A DNA stretch of 64,000 bases from Planctomycetota bacterium (GTDB taxonomy: Bacteria > Planctomycetota > Planctomycetia > Pirellulales > Pirellulaceae): assembly GCA_026692845.1 (NCBI GenBank), contig JAPLNM010000087.1, forward strand, positions 1 through 64,000, read 5' to 3'. Every line of letters starts with the position of its first letter. Position 1 is the stretch's first letter. Positions 18,524 through 27,767 of the stretch are shown one piece after another. Under the pieces are notes generated by a model, which worked only from the letters and a program-made list of their open reading frames with translations, did no database searches and had not been told where the DNA came from. The translations under genes were made by a program, and so were the position numbers.

Positions 18524-19163
18524 TGTCTTTCAATCGGATCGGTGCGGTGGTGTCGACCTTTACCGGTGCGATCACCAACATGTTTTCTTCAGACCCCTTC
18601 CAATTAGGCAGCTTCAATTGATTCGCGACCCAACCCGGGTGCATCAGCCTGCCCCGTGCACCCGATAGATCACCCTCGATACTCCATCGGTTCGAAGATG
18701 CAGCATCAGGTATCTCAATGATCTCACCTTCGACCCCATCGACAATGGTCGAGACGATCAGGCACTCCTCGAGGCACTGATGCGCTGAGTTCAGTACTCC
18801 CCTGGCCATCGCTCCTATTTGTTCGTCGTTGAGGACTTCGAGATCCTCGTAAATCAAATCGACCAGACCCGCTCGACGCTGGAGCAACGAAAGCAAAGTG
18901 ATCGCCTCACTGCGACGAACCGATCGACCAGATCCCGAGGAGGACCCCTCGTTCGGATCATCTCGACTACTGCTGTAATAGCCTTTCCCAAGATTCTCAT
19001 TTGCAGGAATCGTCAACGTCGACTTCTTGTTGGAACGCTTCGAACGCCCCGAAGTGGTCCCCTTGGCCTGCGACTCAAGCTTGAGCACCTCGCGGACGCT
19101 CTGAGCGACATGACGATTGAATAAGGTCCCAAAAAAGGCTCGGAAAGCAAGCAGCAATCGCAT
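18507..19163 (-). CDS. DUF2760-family protein
   Basis: 218 residues from the ATG at 19163. An upstream in-frame ATG (19283) would add 40 residues unlike the family, so I prefer the inner start (MRLLLAFRAFFGTLFNRHVA). A low-complexity Ser/Lys-rich linker (about 35-90) leads into the conserved part: RRSEAITLLSLLQRRAGLVDLIYEDLEVLNDEQIGA, then a C-terminal half ending near VKVDTTAPIRLK. DUF2760 proteins have no settled function and are sometimes found near Hsp70 genes; no such gene is here. The gene overlaps the beta-RFAP synthase start, so the two are probably coexpressed. Confidence 0.75.
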   Translation of the reverse strand: MRLLLAFRAFFGTLFNRHVAQSVREVLKLESQAKGTTSGRSKRSNKKSTLTIPANENLGKGYYSSSRDDPNEGSSSGSGRSVRRSEAITLLSLLQRRAGLVDLIYEDLEVLNDEQIGAMARGVLNSAHQCLEECLIVSTIVDGVEGEIIEIPDAASSNRWSIEGDLSGARGRLMHPGWVANQLKLPNWKGSEENMLVIAPVKVDTTAPIRLKDSASPS

Positions 19164-19423
19164 GATGAAGGTGGGAGGTCCAAGTTGGAGGGTGTCAACA
19201 AAAGCACAACTGGCAGTGTACCAATGCAACCGTTCGATTGGAATAATTTCCCCAAGACATTTTCGACAAACCCAGGAGTTCAAGCCGATTTCGACGACAG
19301 GTTTCCGACAATCCGCAGCGTTTTCGTAAATCCTAAGTCCAACGCGCCACTACTGAAAATCCCCATCATCCGGTAAACTCCCATATCTCTGTACTCCTAC
19401 AAAACCCTCCCAAGCGCTCCTTC

Positions 19424-20449
19424 ATGAGAAGTCTCACCACGATCGACAGCAAGCCCGACGCCGAGGCCTTTGTCGCCTACCTCCTGACCTTGGGTATATC
19501 CACCCACGTCGAAGCGGCCGGGGATTCCTGGTCAAAAACCTCGACTGCCAGCTCGGCTGCCAATTCGACTGGCCAGGCACCCGATGTTTGGGAGGTTTGG
19601 ATCAAAAACGAAGACCGATTGCCCCAAGCCAACGAGGAACTCGCGACCTTTTTAGCCAATCCCAAAGACCCTAAATACGCCGCGGCCCTCAAACAAGCCA
19701 ACCATATCTTGCGCGACCAACGCCAAGAGGCTAAACTCCGTCAGCGAAATATTCAATCCCCAAACCTGGGTAACCAACGAACGTCGATGTTCAGCGGGAA
19801 ACTCCCTGCCCTGACCCTGACTCTCTTGATCCTCTGCTGCGTTTTTGGCCTAGTTACGGCCTTCTCAAGCCCAGCCGAGGAGAATCGATTGGGCCTGTCC
19901 ATCGTCAAACAACTCAAGTTCGTCGATATGGGGCTCTTGGCCAAAACCAACGATCCAACCGCCTCGCTCCGACGAGGCGAACTCTGGCGAATTTTCACCC
20001 CAGCGTTTCTCCACGGTTCTCCCCTGCACCTACTGATGAATATGCTCGCTTTGGCCTCCCTCGGTAGGCTCGTCGAACACCTGATCGGTATCCGTCGATA
20101 CGCAATGCTCTTGCTGCTGATTGCCGCCGGTTCCCATCTACCCCAAGGTCTCCTCGGGGAAAATATTCTGGGTATCCAAGGCCTTTCCGGATCCCCGGAC
20201 TTCGTAGGCATTTCCGGCGTGATCATGGGGCTCTTCGGATACATCGCTGTGAAATCAAAAATGAGACCCGACATGGGGTTTTCCCTCTCGGGCCAATCCT
20301 ACTTCATGGTAGGAATCCTACTTGTCATGGGCTTCGCAGGCGAAATCTTCGGAAAAGAAGGAAGCATCCATATGGCCAACTTCGCGCACCTGGGAGGACT
20401 TGTCACCGGCGCAGTCCTCGGCTTCCTCAGCGAAGCAAGGCGTTCTTGA
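19424..20449 (+). CDS. Rhomboid-family intramembrane serine protease (GlpG-like)
   Basis: A 341-residue protein. A soluble N-terminal domain (about 1-110) resembles the cytoplasmic domain of GlpG, with NEELATFLANPKDPKY. Six or so membrane helices follow. The catalytic dyad is visible: Ser264 in GISGVIMGLFGY and His322 in ANFAHLGGLVTGAVLGF. The HGSPLHLLMNMLALASLG block supplies the oxyanion-side His/Asn. It would cleave membrane proteins within the bilayer. Its last 23 bases overlap the end of the convergent receiver gene. Confidence 0.92.
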   Translation: MRSLTTIDSKPDAEAFVAYLLTLGISTHVEAAGDSWSKTSTASSAANSTGQAPDVWEVWIKNEDRLPQANEELATFLANPKDPKYAAALKQANHILRDQRQEAKLRQRNIQSPNLGNQRTSMFSGKLPALTLTLLILCCVFGLVTAFSSPAEENRLGLSIVKQLKFVDMGLLAKTNDPTASLRRGELWRIFTPAFLHGSPLHLLMNMLALASLGRLVEHLIGIRRYAMLLLLIAAGSHLPQGLLGENILGIQGLSGSPDFVGISGVIMGLFGYIAVKSKMRPDMGFSLSGQSYFMVGILLVMGFAGEIFGKEGSIHMANFAHLGGLVTGAVLGFLSEARRS

Positions 20450-20789
20450 TCGATTGGACCAACTCGGGAATCGAAAAAGGTTTTGGTAAAACCGCATGCG
20501 CCTGCAACTGACGAGCCCTAGCTAAAATCCCCTCGTCAAGCTTGGCCGACATTAAAATGCACGGAAGAGTCGGCAACGCCCTGCGAACACGCTCGAGGGC
20601 TCCAAGTCCATCTAGCCTAGGCATGTGAATATCAAACAACACCAAATGGATATTCCCACTCTCGATCGCTTCGATCGCTTCGAGCCCATCACATGCTTGG
20701 CACGTGCTGTAGCCACGACGCTGGAGTATCTCATCGAGCGTCATTCGAAATGCTTCGTCGTCGTCAGTAATCAGAACCCGGTGTTCCAT
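20427..20789 (-). CDS. Single-domain response regulator
   Basis: A 120-residue receiver domain with no output domain (CheY/Spo0F layout). All key residues are present: acidic pair Asp9/Asp10 (LITDDDE), phospho-acceptor Asp53 (VLFDIHMPRLDG), Ser81 (ILMSAK) and Lys103 (LPKPF). It must act through protein partners. No kinase gene is adjacent. It overlaps the rhomboid gene tail to tail and diverges from bioF; the 97-base gap 20790-20886 holds both 5' ends. Confidence 0.92.
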   Translation of the reverse strand: MEHRVLITDDDEAFRMTLDEILQRRGYSTCQACDGLEAIEAIESGNIHLVLFDIHMPRLDGLGALERVRRALPTLPCILMSAKLDEGILARARQLQAHAVLPKPFSIPELVQSIKNALLR

Positions 20790-20886
20790 AAGTTCCTAAT
20801 CGCGATGATGCTCCTACAATGTCCACGCTACATTATCACTATTTCAGGACCGTGAATCAATTCCGATTCCTAAGAGTTTACCAGCA

Positions 20887-22050
20887 ATGATCACCCCAAT
20901 GGACCTCTGGAGCTCGCTTTCAGAAGATTTGCAGCACCGAGAGGACCAAGGCCTTCGACGATTCCTCGTCCCGTGCCGACCCTCAAGTCCCACTCGGACA
21001 CTGCGTCAGGGGAAGTCTCTGCTGCATTTTGCATCCAATGATTACCTAGCCATGGCTTGGAATCCCGAGGTCCGACGGGAATTTACGCAATTCGCTGCCC
21101 AAAACAGCCTCGGTGCAACCGCCAGCCCCCTGATCCTCGGAGCCTCCGAGCCCTATGTCCACCTCGTCGACTCGATCGCTCAATGGCACCAAACCGAATC
21201 GGCTCTGGTGTTTCCCTCAGGCTACGCAGCCAACCTGGGAACCCTCCAAGCCCTGGTCTCACCAGACGATCTTGTCCTGTCCGACACCCTAAACCACGCC
21301 TGCCTGATCGACGGCTGCCGACTTTCCAAAGCCACCATCAAGGTCTTTCCTCATCGCGATACCCAAACCCTCGGCCAGCTGTTGTCGAATTTTCGACACC
21401 GCTTCCGTATGGCCTATGTCCTGACCGATACCCTCTTTAGTATGGACGGCCATATCGCTCCAATCCCTCAGATCGAATCTCTGTGCCGCGAATTCAACGC
21501 GCTTGCCATCGCCGACGAAGCCCACGCCTCTGGCGTCTTCGGCCAACACGGCCGCGGACTGCTCGATGCTTATCGAGCCGATCCTAGCGTCTGGATCAAA
21601 ATCGGTACCCTAAGCAAAGCCATCGGTTGCACCGGTGGCTATGTCGCTGGCACCCAACTGCTGTGCGATACCCTTTTGCACCGCGCCAGACCCCTGATCT
21701 TCTCGACGGCTCTACCTCCAGCAGTCTTAGCCGCCGCAGCACGGTCGATCCAAATCCTCCAAAGCATGGATGATCAAAGGCACAAACTACTGCATATGAG
21801 CGCGTATCTTCGCAAGGAACTTGCTCTGCGAGGATTCCGTACTTCCAGCGACTCGACTCCGATCATCCCTGTCTACGTCGATGATCCCCACGAGGCTCTC
21901 AGGCTCTCTAAAAAACTTCTCGATCAAGGGATATTCGTTCCTGCCATCCGCCCACCGACGGTTCCACCCAATGGCTGCCTGATTCGTATCAGCCTCAACG
22001 CCGCCCACACCCCAGAAGACTGCCAGCAACTCCTCGATGCCCTCGAATGA
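20887..22050 (+). CDS. bioF: 8-amino-7-oxononanoate synthase (BioF-like)
   Basis: A 387-residue PLP-dependent alpha-oxoamine synthase, normal length for BioF. Blocks: LLHFASNDYLAMAWNPEV, LGATASPLILGASEPYVHLVDSIA, FPSGYAANLGTLQAL, ADEAHASGVFGQHGRG, and the PLP lysine Lys244 in IGTLSKAIGCTGGYVAG. It would condense pimeloyl-ACP/CoA with alanine in biotin synthesis. Related enzymes (KBL, HemA-type) share the fold, but length and the LSKAIGCTGGY block favour BioF. No other biotin genes are nearby. Confidence 0.88.
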   Translation: MITPMDLWSSLSEDLQHREDQGLRRFLVPCRPSSPTRTLRQGKSLLHFASNDYLAMAWNPEVRREFTQFAAQNSLGATASPLILGASEPYVHLVDSIAQWHQTESALVFPSGYAANLGTLQALVSPDDLVLSDTLNHACLIDGCRLSKATIKVFPHRDTQTLGQLLSNFRHRFRMAYVLTDTLFSMDGHIAPIPQIESLCREFNALAIADEAHASGVFGQHGRGLLDAYRADPSVWIKIGTLSKAIGCTGGYVAGTQLLCDTLLHRARPLIFSTALPPAVLAAAARSIQILQSMDDQRHKLLHMSAYLRKELALRGFRTSSDSTPIIPVYVDDPHEALRLSKKLLDQGIFVPAIRPPTVPPNGCLIRISLNAAHTPEDCQQLLDALE

Positions 22051-22101
22051 TTCTCCGAACCCTTCGAGGATATTCAACTCCAAATGCCCCTCATGGAATG
22101 A

Positions 22102-24666
22102 TCAATGATTGAATAAGAACTCCCGAGAGGTCATCAAACTCCAAAGCAAATCCTCAATCGCCGTGTGTCGGTCCTCTGGGTTGCGTCTAAGCTCTTGGAC
22201 AATCGCTTGCTGCTGGCCATCGGTGGGCTCACGGCCCAATGTCCGCAAGTATGCTTGCTTGATGAGACCCGCGTCGTCTTGCGGGAATTTCTCGATCCAC
22301 TGATCGATAATCCCCCCTTTTTCAGCAAGCTTGTTATTGAGCGTCTCGCCATTGCTCAAATGCAACGCCTGAATGATGCTCGGCTCATCGCTTCGCTCGC
22401 ATTCACAAGTAATACGCCGTTGGTTTCGACCGAAGGTCTTCAAGAAATTGCTCTCGACACTCGAATCGAATAACTGAATCGCCTTGGTTCCCTTGGGATA
22501 AAATTTCGTGTCGTTTCTGTCCCCACCCAAAAAAACAATCTTGTTGAACTCGCTGGGCACCGAGGTGACACTGGCGATCGCATCATGGATCACCTCGGCC
22601 ATCAATCGTCTAGGATAATAATGCGAGAAATGCTTGCGATCTGCTTGGTTGCCCTCGATGGGAATACTCGAACGTTGATAAGTCTCCGAGTTCATGATCT
22701 GTCGCATCAAAGACCGCAAATCGAATTTCTGCTCGATCAAATATTGGCTCAAATACGACATCAATGCAGGGTTGCTCTCGGGGTTGCTGGCTCGTAAATC
22801 GTCCACCGCATTGACAATCCCGATGCCGAAATAAGCCGCCCAGACTCGGTTGACGATCGAGCGTGTGAAGTACGGATTCTCTGCGGAGGTCATCCACTCG
22901 GACAGAACCAAGCGTCGATCCTGAGTCGAATCGATGTCGATCGAAGGAGCGTCCAAGGGAGCCGGCACCTGGGGCTTGCCCCGCAAGGGCTGGATCAGAT
23001 CTCCTCGATCCACCACAAAGACCGTCCGGTCGGAATCGCCGTTGCGTACCTCGCCTCCCCACCCCTTGGCGCGGACTCTAGCAAACATATTGGCCATCGC
23101 ATAATACTGATCGTTCGTCCACTTCTCAAGCGGATGGTTATGGCACTTGGCACATCCAATCGATAGCCCAAGAAACGCCTGGCATGCATTCTCGGTCATC
23201 GTTTCAGGATCTTGATTGATGCCATAGAAATTCGTCGCGCCTTGGTCGAGCGAATTGCCCGTGGCCGTGAGGATCTCTTTTACCATCGCATCCCAAGGCT
23301 TGTTTTGCTCGACCCCGCTGCGAATCCATTGGTAATAAGCTCGCAGGCCGTCGGCTCGCAATAGATTGCTGTTGAGCATCAAAACATCGGACCAGCGATA
23401 GGCCCAATAGTCGACATATTGAGGACTGCTCAGCAAGCTGTCGATCCAGCGAGATCGCTTGTCCGGCGAACTGTCGGCTAGAAATTGCTCTATTTGCTCG
23501 GGAGTCGGAATGGTACCTGTCGCATCCAACGACGAACGCCGGAGAAACTCCTCATCCGTGCAGCGATCCGATGGAGGAATTCCTAAGGCAGCAAGCGCAT
23601 TGGCAACGTGCTGATCGATCGGATTGGCCAAGCCCAGTCGCGCCTGAATCGAAGCCAAAGTCAGTGCTCGATTCGCATCGAGCTCAAACGGAACTCGAAT
23701 GCGAGACGATGCGATTCGGCTCGAAAACCACGCAACAATCGTCCCCTCGCCAGGACCCAATACCTCGACGCGTCCCTGCGGATCGACCAACGCGATCGAC
23801 TCGTCGCTCGAAGTGAACTTGGCCCATCGCGTTACATCCTCACTGCGACCATCGGAATACCTCGCCACTACGGTCAATTGGTCTCGATCCGCCTTGCGCA
23901 ACGTCACAGCCTGCGGCAAGACCTCGACCGACTCGAGCTTGCTGTCCCCCTGGCCAACCCCCTGCGCACCGGAACCTATCCAGTCGAGCATGATGCGATA
24001 GTCGTCCGAATCGACAGGCAACCGCACCCCGCCTTTATGCGCGACCTGCCCCGAGGCCTTGAGCAATACCAGCGAACTCTCTGGCTGTGCAAGCTCGACG
24101 CGCCGCGCGCTGTCCTGTTTGACAAGGTTGAAATGATCGCTCGGTGGGTCGTAGCCCCGGAGCGATAGCCGAAAACCTCCCTTGCCCGCAAGTGCTCCGT
24201 GACAGGCCCCCATGTTGCATCCGCTTCGGGCTAGGATCGGCTCGATGTGATTGGCAAACTCCCAATCCGTTGCGCCCCCGGGCAAGCGTACCTCGAGGGT
24301 CGCTTGCGATTGAACCTCGACTCCCTGCGAAGTCTTGCGAAGGGCGATCAAGAGGGTCGTACCAGTCTTTTTGCCCTTCACGCGCCACATGCCATCGGAT
24401 TGCTCTACCAACTCGGCGATCTGGGGATCCTCGACCCTGAGCGTCAAACCATCCTGCTCTCGAAGGGGCTTGGATTGCGAGTTGCGATCGAATCCCTCGC
24501 GGACACTCACAAGATGCTCGGATTGGAATGCGTGCAAGTCGATCTTCGCGGGCACGATTTGCAAGGGCACGATTTGCAAGGGCATTTGGGCCTCGAGCCG
24601 ATGCGTCCAGAGCACCGAGCCAATTGCATAAACCAGCCACGCAGTCACAGTACTCAGGCGTTGCAT
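22102..24666 (-). CDS. DUF1549/DUF1553 protein with Ig-like (Big2) domain
   Basis: 854 residues from the ATG at 24666, which opens a signal peptide (MQRLSTVTAWLVYAIGSVLW...LEAQ); an in-frame ATG at 24732 would add an unlikely leader. Layout: a first bacterial Ig-like part (residues ~40-130), a CxxxxCH motif region (SGCNMGACHGALAGKGGFRLSLRGYDP), a second Big2-like part (~250-330), DUF1549 (from GLANPIDQHVANALAALGI) with GCAKCHNHPLEKW, and DUF1553 at the C-terminus (YFTRSIVNRVWAAYFGIGIV, DLRSLMRQIMNSETYQ, LWSLMTSREFLFNH). This is a planctomycete-type exported protein of unknown activity, often linked to glycan use. Unlike the one at 57.4 kb, it has no DUF1501 partner next to it. Confidence 0.88.
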   Translation of the reverse strand: MQRLSTVTAWLVYAIGSVLWTHRLEAQMPLQIVPLQIVPAKIDLHAFQSEHLVSVREGFDRNSQSKPLREQDGLTLRVEDPQIAELVEQSDGMWRVKGKKTGTTLLIALRKTSQGVEVQSQATLEVRLPGGATDWEFANHIEPILARSGCNMGACHGALAGKGGFRLSLRGYDPPSDHFNLVKQDSARRVELAQPESSLVLLKASGQVAHKGGVRLPVDSDDYRIMLDWIGSGAQGVGQGDSKLESVEVLPQAVTLRKADRDQLTVVARYSDGRSEDVTRWAKFTSSDESIALVDPQGRVEVLGPGEGTIVAWFSSRIASSRIRVPFELDANRALTLASIQARLGLANPIDQHVANALAALGIPPSDRCTDEEFLRRSSLDATGTIPTPEQIEQFLADSSPDKRSRWIDSLLSSPQYVDYWAYRWSDVLMLNSNLLRADGLRAYYQWIRSGVEQNKPWDAMVKEILTATGNSLDQGATNFYGINQDPETMTENACQAFLGLSIGCAKCHNHPLEKWTNDQYYAMANMFARVRAKGWGGEVRNGDSDRTVFVVDRGDLIQPLRGKPQVPAPLDAPSIDIDSTQDRRLVLSEWMTSAENPYFTRSIVNRVWAAYFGIGIVNAVDDLRASNPESNPALMSYLSQYLIEQKFDLRSLMRQIMNSETYQRSSIPIEGNQADRKHFSHYYPRRLMAEVIHDAIASVTSVPSEFNKIVFLGGDRNDTKFYPKGTKAIQLFDSSVESNFLKTFGRNQRRITCECERSDEPSIIQALHLSNGETLNNKLAEKGGIIDQWIEKFPQDDAGLIKQAYLRTLGREPTDGQQQAIVQELRRNPEDRHTAIEDLLWSLMTSREFLFNH
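24550..24579. repeat. Two 15-bp tandem copies inside the DUF1549 gene
   Basis: Two perfect 15-bp copies encode LQIVP twice just after the predicted signal peptide. The unit is in frame and resembles the repeats in pheT and the second DUF1549 gene. Confidence 0.9.
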
Positions 24667-24750
24667 AGGTGGGGATCTTGATGGGGAAAGTGGGGATGAA
24701 TTCCTGCCCAATTCGGCCCGGTATTGTACCACCAGCGGACCGCTCGGGCG

Positions 24751-25887
24751 CTAATTCCGAAGCGATTTATCCTCGATGTAAACGTCGACCTGCTGGCCGA
24801 CAATCGCTCGTAGCGACGACGGACTAATCGAGTAAATGACCTGCATAACCCGTGTGTCGACCCGCTCGGAAACCGTACCGGTCAAGTTCCGTTTTGGAAC
24901 CACCAATGGCTCGGTCCGTACATACTGTAGCTTGACCCCCGGAACGCTGCTGCCCCTGAGCGTCGCGGTGGCGACCGCATCAGCACGAAATCGCGGTATC
25001 TCCGACTCGTCGATGTCGACACGTATATGCAATGGATCGATCTTGCCCATCGTGATCAGCGGATTGGCCAAGATCGAAGCTGGGACGAACTCTCCTTGGC
25101 GAATTTTCACACTCAGGATGGTCCCTGCTTTGGGCGCTTTGATCGTGCGCAGCTCAAGGTTGGTCTGCGCCCGCACGCGGTTGGCTTGAGCCTGTGCCAC
25201 CGCCGCACGTTGCACTTCTAGACTCGCTGCGACTGGCTTGGCATCGAACATGTTCAAACTCGCTTGGGCTTCGCGCACTTTGGCTTGCGTCTCTCTGGAC
25301 TTGGCTTTCGCTGTCTCCCAATTCATGCGCCTCGTGTCCATCTCCTCCTGGGACAATGCGTTGGAAACACCGATCGCATTGGCGCGTTCTAAGTCCCGCT
25401 GCGCGTTGGTCTGTGCCGCAGTGGCCTGGTCCTGGATCGATTCGGCCGCTTCGACTCTGGCTCGCAAGGCTTCGACTTGTGCTTGCAACTCCAAAAGCTT
25501 CGACTCCTGAGCCACCAAATCGGCCTGCGCGACGGCCAAATCAGCCATGGAGCTTCGGGAGTCTAATTGCAAAAGTTCCTGTCCCTGCTGGACGATCGCG
25601 CCAGGCTCAACAAACACCTTCTCAACGACTCCAGATAGTTGGGAGCCGATCACGGTCGCTTCTCCCTGCGGCTCGACGATCCCAACCCCGCCGATGTAAG
25701 CAGCCTCGGCTTGCGGGCTGCCATCGCGGTTGGAAATCGGTGCCGTCGGTGGCAATGTCTTGACCTGTACCGCTTTTTGGCTGGGCGTGTTCTTTCCAAT
25801 CAAACGAACCGCTTGGAACAATAACAAGGCAGCTCCAAAAATCGACACGATCGCAAAAAACGTTTTTAAATAGCGTTTCATTGGCAT
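24751..25887 (-). CDS. HlyD-family membrane fusion protein of an ABC exporter (DevB-like)
   Basis: A 378-residue periplasmic adaptor. It has an N-terminal membrane anchor (residues 6-27, LKTFFAIVSIFGAALLLFQAV), a lipoyl-like half (GATVIGSQLSGVVEKVFVEPGAIVQQGQELLQLD), a long alpha-helical hairpin rich in Ala/Glu/Gln (about 110-240), and the returning lipoyl/barrel half (IKAPKAGTILSVKIRQGEFV). It links the FtsX-like permease and ATPase upstream to an outer-membrane channel not encoded here. The gene starts 8 bases after the ATPase gene. Permease-ATPase-adaptor order and protein types match DevBCA-type exporters. Confidence 0.88.
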   Translation of the reverse strand: MPMKRYLKTFFAIVSIFGAALLLFQAVRLIGKNTPSQKAVQVKTLPPTAPISNRDGSPQAEAAYIGGVGIVEPQGEATVIGSQLSGVVEKVFVEPGAIVQQGQELLQLDSRSSMADLAVAQADLVAQESKLLELQAQVEALRARVEAAESIQDQATAAQTNAQRDLERANAIGVSNALSQEEMDTRRMNWETAKAKSRETQAKVREAQASLNMFDAKPVAASLEVQRAAVAQAQANRVRAQTNLELRTIKAPKAGTILSVKIRQGEFVPASILANPLITMGKIDPLHIRVDIDESEIPRFRADAVATATLRGSSVPGVKLQYVRTEPLVVPKRNLTGTVSERVDTRVMQVIYSISPSSLRAIVGQQVDVYIEDKSLRN

Positions 25888-25895
25888 ATTTCCGA

Positions 25896-26594
25896 CTAAG
25901 CACTGTTTTTTCGAAACGATTCAATACGACCATCAGACATCGTCGCGATGGTATCGGCAAACGGAAAGATTCGATGGTCATGCGTCACGACGATCACGGC
26001 GCGATCGCTCCCTGTTGCGACCTGACGGAGCAACTCCATCACCTCGTGGCCCGTCTCGGCATCGAGTGACGCCGTCGGCTCATCGCTGACGACGATCTTA
26101 GGATTATGCACAAGCGCACGAGCGATCGCCACACGCTGCTGCTGCCCGCCCGAAAGCTGATTCGGATACTTTAACTTGTTGCTCTCCATCCCCAATCGAT
26201 CCAGCAAAACCGATGCTTGACGCTTGGCCGTCGCAAGCGTCACTCCTTGGACTACCAGCGACACGGCCGCATTCTCAAGAGCCGTTAAACTCGGAAGCAA
26301 ATTGAATTGCTGGAAAATAAATCCCAAATGATTCGCCCGAAAATTCACCACCCGACTGCGACGCATCTTGGTGATCTCCTGATCCAATATCCTCACACTC
26401 CCTTGCGTGGCGCTCAATAGACCCGCAATGATCGAGATCAAGGTCGTTTTGCCACAACCGCTGGGTCCTACCAAAAACGTCGTCGCTCCAATAGGAACCT
26501 GCCAATCGATCCCATGCAAAACCCTCTGCTTGACACTCCCGGTCCCGAAATCCTTGATCACCCCACGGCACTCGACAGCAAACTCGATCGGCAT
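25896..26594 (-). CDS. ABC transporter ATP-binding protein (DevA/LolD/MacB type)
   Basis: A 232-residue ATPase: Walker A GPSGCGKTT (about residues 41-49), Q-loop FIFQQFNLLPSLTALENA, signature LSGGQQQRVAIARAL, Walker B KIVVSDEPTASLD, and the switch histidine in VIVVTHDHRIF. This subgroup powers MacB/Lol/Dev systems whose permeases move substrate mechanically from the periplasmic side. It lies 21 bases after the permease gene and 8 before the adaptor gene. Confidence 0.95.
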   Translation of the reverse strand: MPIEFAVECRGVIKDFGTGSVKQRVLHGIDWQVPIGATTFLVGPSGCGKTTLISIIAGLLSATQGSVRILDQEITKMRRSRVVNFRANHLGFIFQQFNLLPSLTALENAAVSLVVQGVTLATAKRQASVLLDRLGMESNKLKYPNQLSGGQQQRVAIARALVHNPKIVVSDEPTASLDAETGHEVMELLRQVATGSDRAVIVVTHDHRIFPFADTIATMSDGRIESFRKNSA

Positions 26595-26615
26595 GACTAC
26601 CCCCTAGGTTTGCTC

Positions 26616-27767
26616 TCAACCACGAAAAACAATCGCCGGGTCGACAAATAACACACGGCGCATGGCGAGCATCGCGGCCAATACAATGATCGCTGCGGCC
26701 ACTGCACCCGATGCCGCAGCGACATACCATGGCAGATAAAAGCCTTGGAACGTCGGACTCTTGCCCGCCGTTTCAAAAAACATCGTCGCTCCAAAAAGCC
26801 CCAAACTAAAACCCACAAATCCAACCACCGCCGCTTGCAAAAACACCATCCCCATCAATCGAAAATTGCTCGTCCCTAACGCCTTGAGGACAGCAAATTG
26901 CTTGAGATTCTCCAATACAAATAAATTGAACATCAAACCGACGACCGCGATTCCCACGAGCACTCCTAAAGCGACGACCGTTCCAATGCTGATTGGAATC
27001 CCCGTGTTCTGAACGACATACATGATCGCCTTCCATCGGAAATCCTCGGCGCTCATGGCCTGCAATCCCGTCCTGGCGACGATGCTCCGTGCAACGTTTG
27101 CAGGGGTCGAATCCTCGGCACTACGGGCAACAATAAACGACATCTGATTGCGTCCGTTGTTGGTGTACCCCAAGGCCTGCGAATACCGAGTGAAAAAGGT
27201 GATCGACGAAGTGAACTTCGGCGAATCTTTAACGATCGCTACGACCACCGCGCGACGATCGTTGAGCTCTGCGATGTTCCCCAACGATAAAGGCCCATTT
27301 CGCCATATCTTACGATAGCCATCCATGCTCACTGCCACCGCATCCGGACGACGCAGATCATCGACATTTCCCAAAACCACCTCCGGTGGCAATCCAATCA
27401 GAGTGCTGTCGTCGACCCCGATGAGCAACGACGACTCCAGTTCACCATTTCCCGTCCGAATCGTCACATTGGATTTATAAAGAGGCACAGCCCAAGCCAC
27501 ACCGGGCACCCCGCGGACTCGCCCAAGCTCCGTGTCTCGAAGCGGGAAAATCGTATCGAGATTCTTGACCCCAGGGTCCATCACCCAAACGTCCGCCTGC
27601 GGCACATCCACAATCACCGCACCGGCTCGTGTGATCAAGCCGATAAAAATCCCCAACTGCTGATTGATCAATAATGTCGAAAACGCAACACCTAAAACCA
27701 AACCTAAGTACTTGGCCCGGTCATGAAATAACATCTTCAACGCGATGGAGTACATGCCGGCCACCAA
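26616..27767 (-). CDS. ABC transporter permease, FtsX/DevC type
   Basis: A 383-residue permease with four membrane helices: one N-terminal (about residues 20-42, YLGLVLGVAFSTLLINQQLGIF), then a ~230-residue extracytoplasmic domain (VPQADVWVMDPGVKNLDTIF...), then three C-terminal helices (IGTVVALGVLVGIAVVGLMFNLF onward) in the FtsX pattern. The DVPQADVWVMDPG region resembles DevC of the cyanobacterial glycolipid exporter. The first ATG (27767) overlaps the sulfatase gene by 31 bases; the ATG at 27755 also begins inside it. The cargo is unknown. Confidence 0.88.
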   Translation of the reverse strand: MVAGMYSIALKMLFHDRAKYLGLVLGVAFSTLLINQQLGIFIGLITRAGAVIVDVPQADVWVMDPGVKNLDTIFPLRDTELGRVRGVPGVAWAVPLYKSNVTIRTGNGELESSLLIGVDDSTLIGLPPEVVLGNVDDLRRPDAVAVSMDGYRKIWRNGPLSLGNIAELNDRRAVVVAIVKDSPKFTSSITFFTRYSQALGYTNNGRNQMSFIVARSAEDSTPANVARSIVARTGLQAMSAEDFRWKAIMYVVQNTGIPISIGTVVALGVLVGIAVVGLMFNLFVLENLKQFAVLKALGTSNFRLMGMVFLQAAVVGFVGFSLGLFGATMFFETAGKSPTFQGFYLPWYVAAASGAVAAAIIVLAAMLAMRRVLFVDPAIVFRG

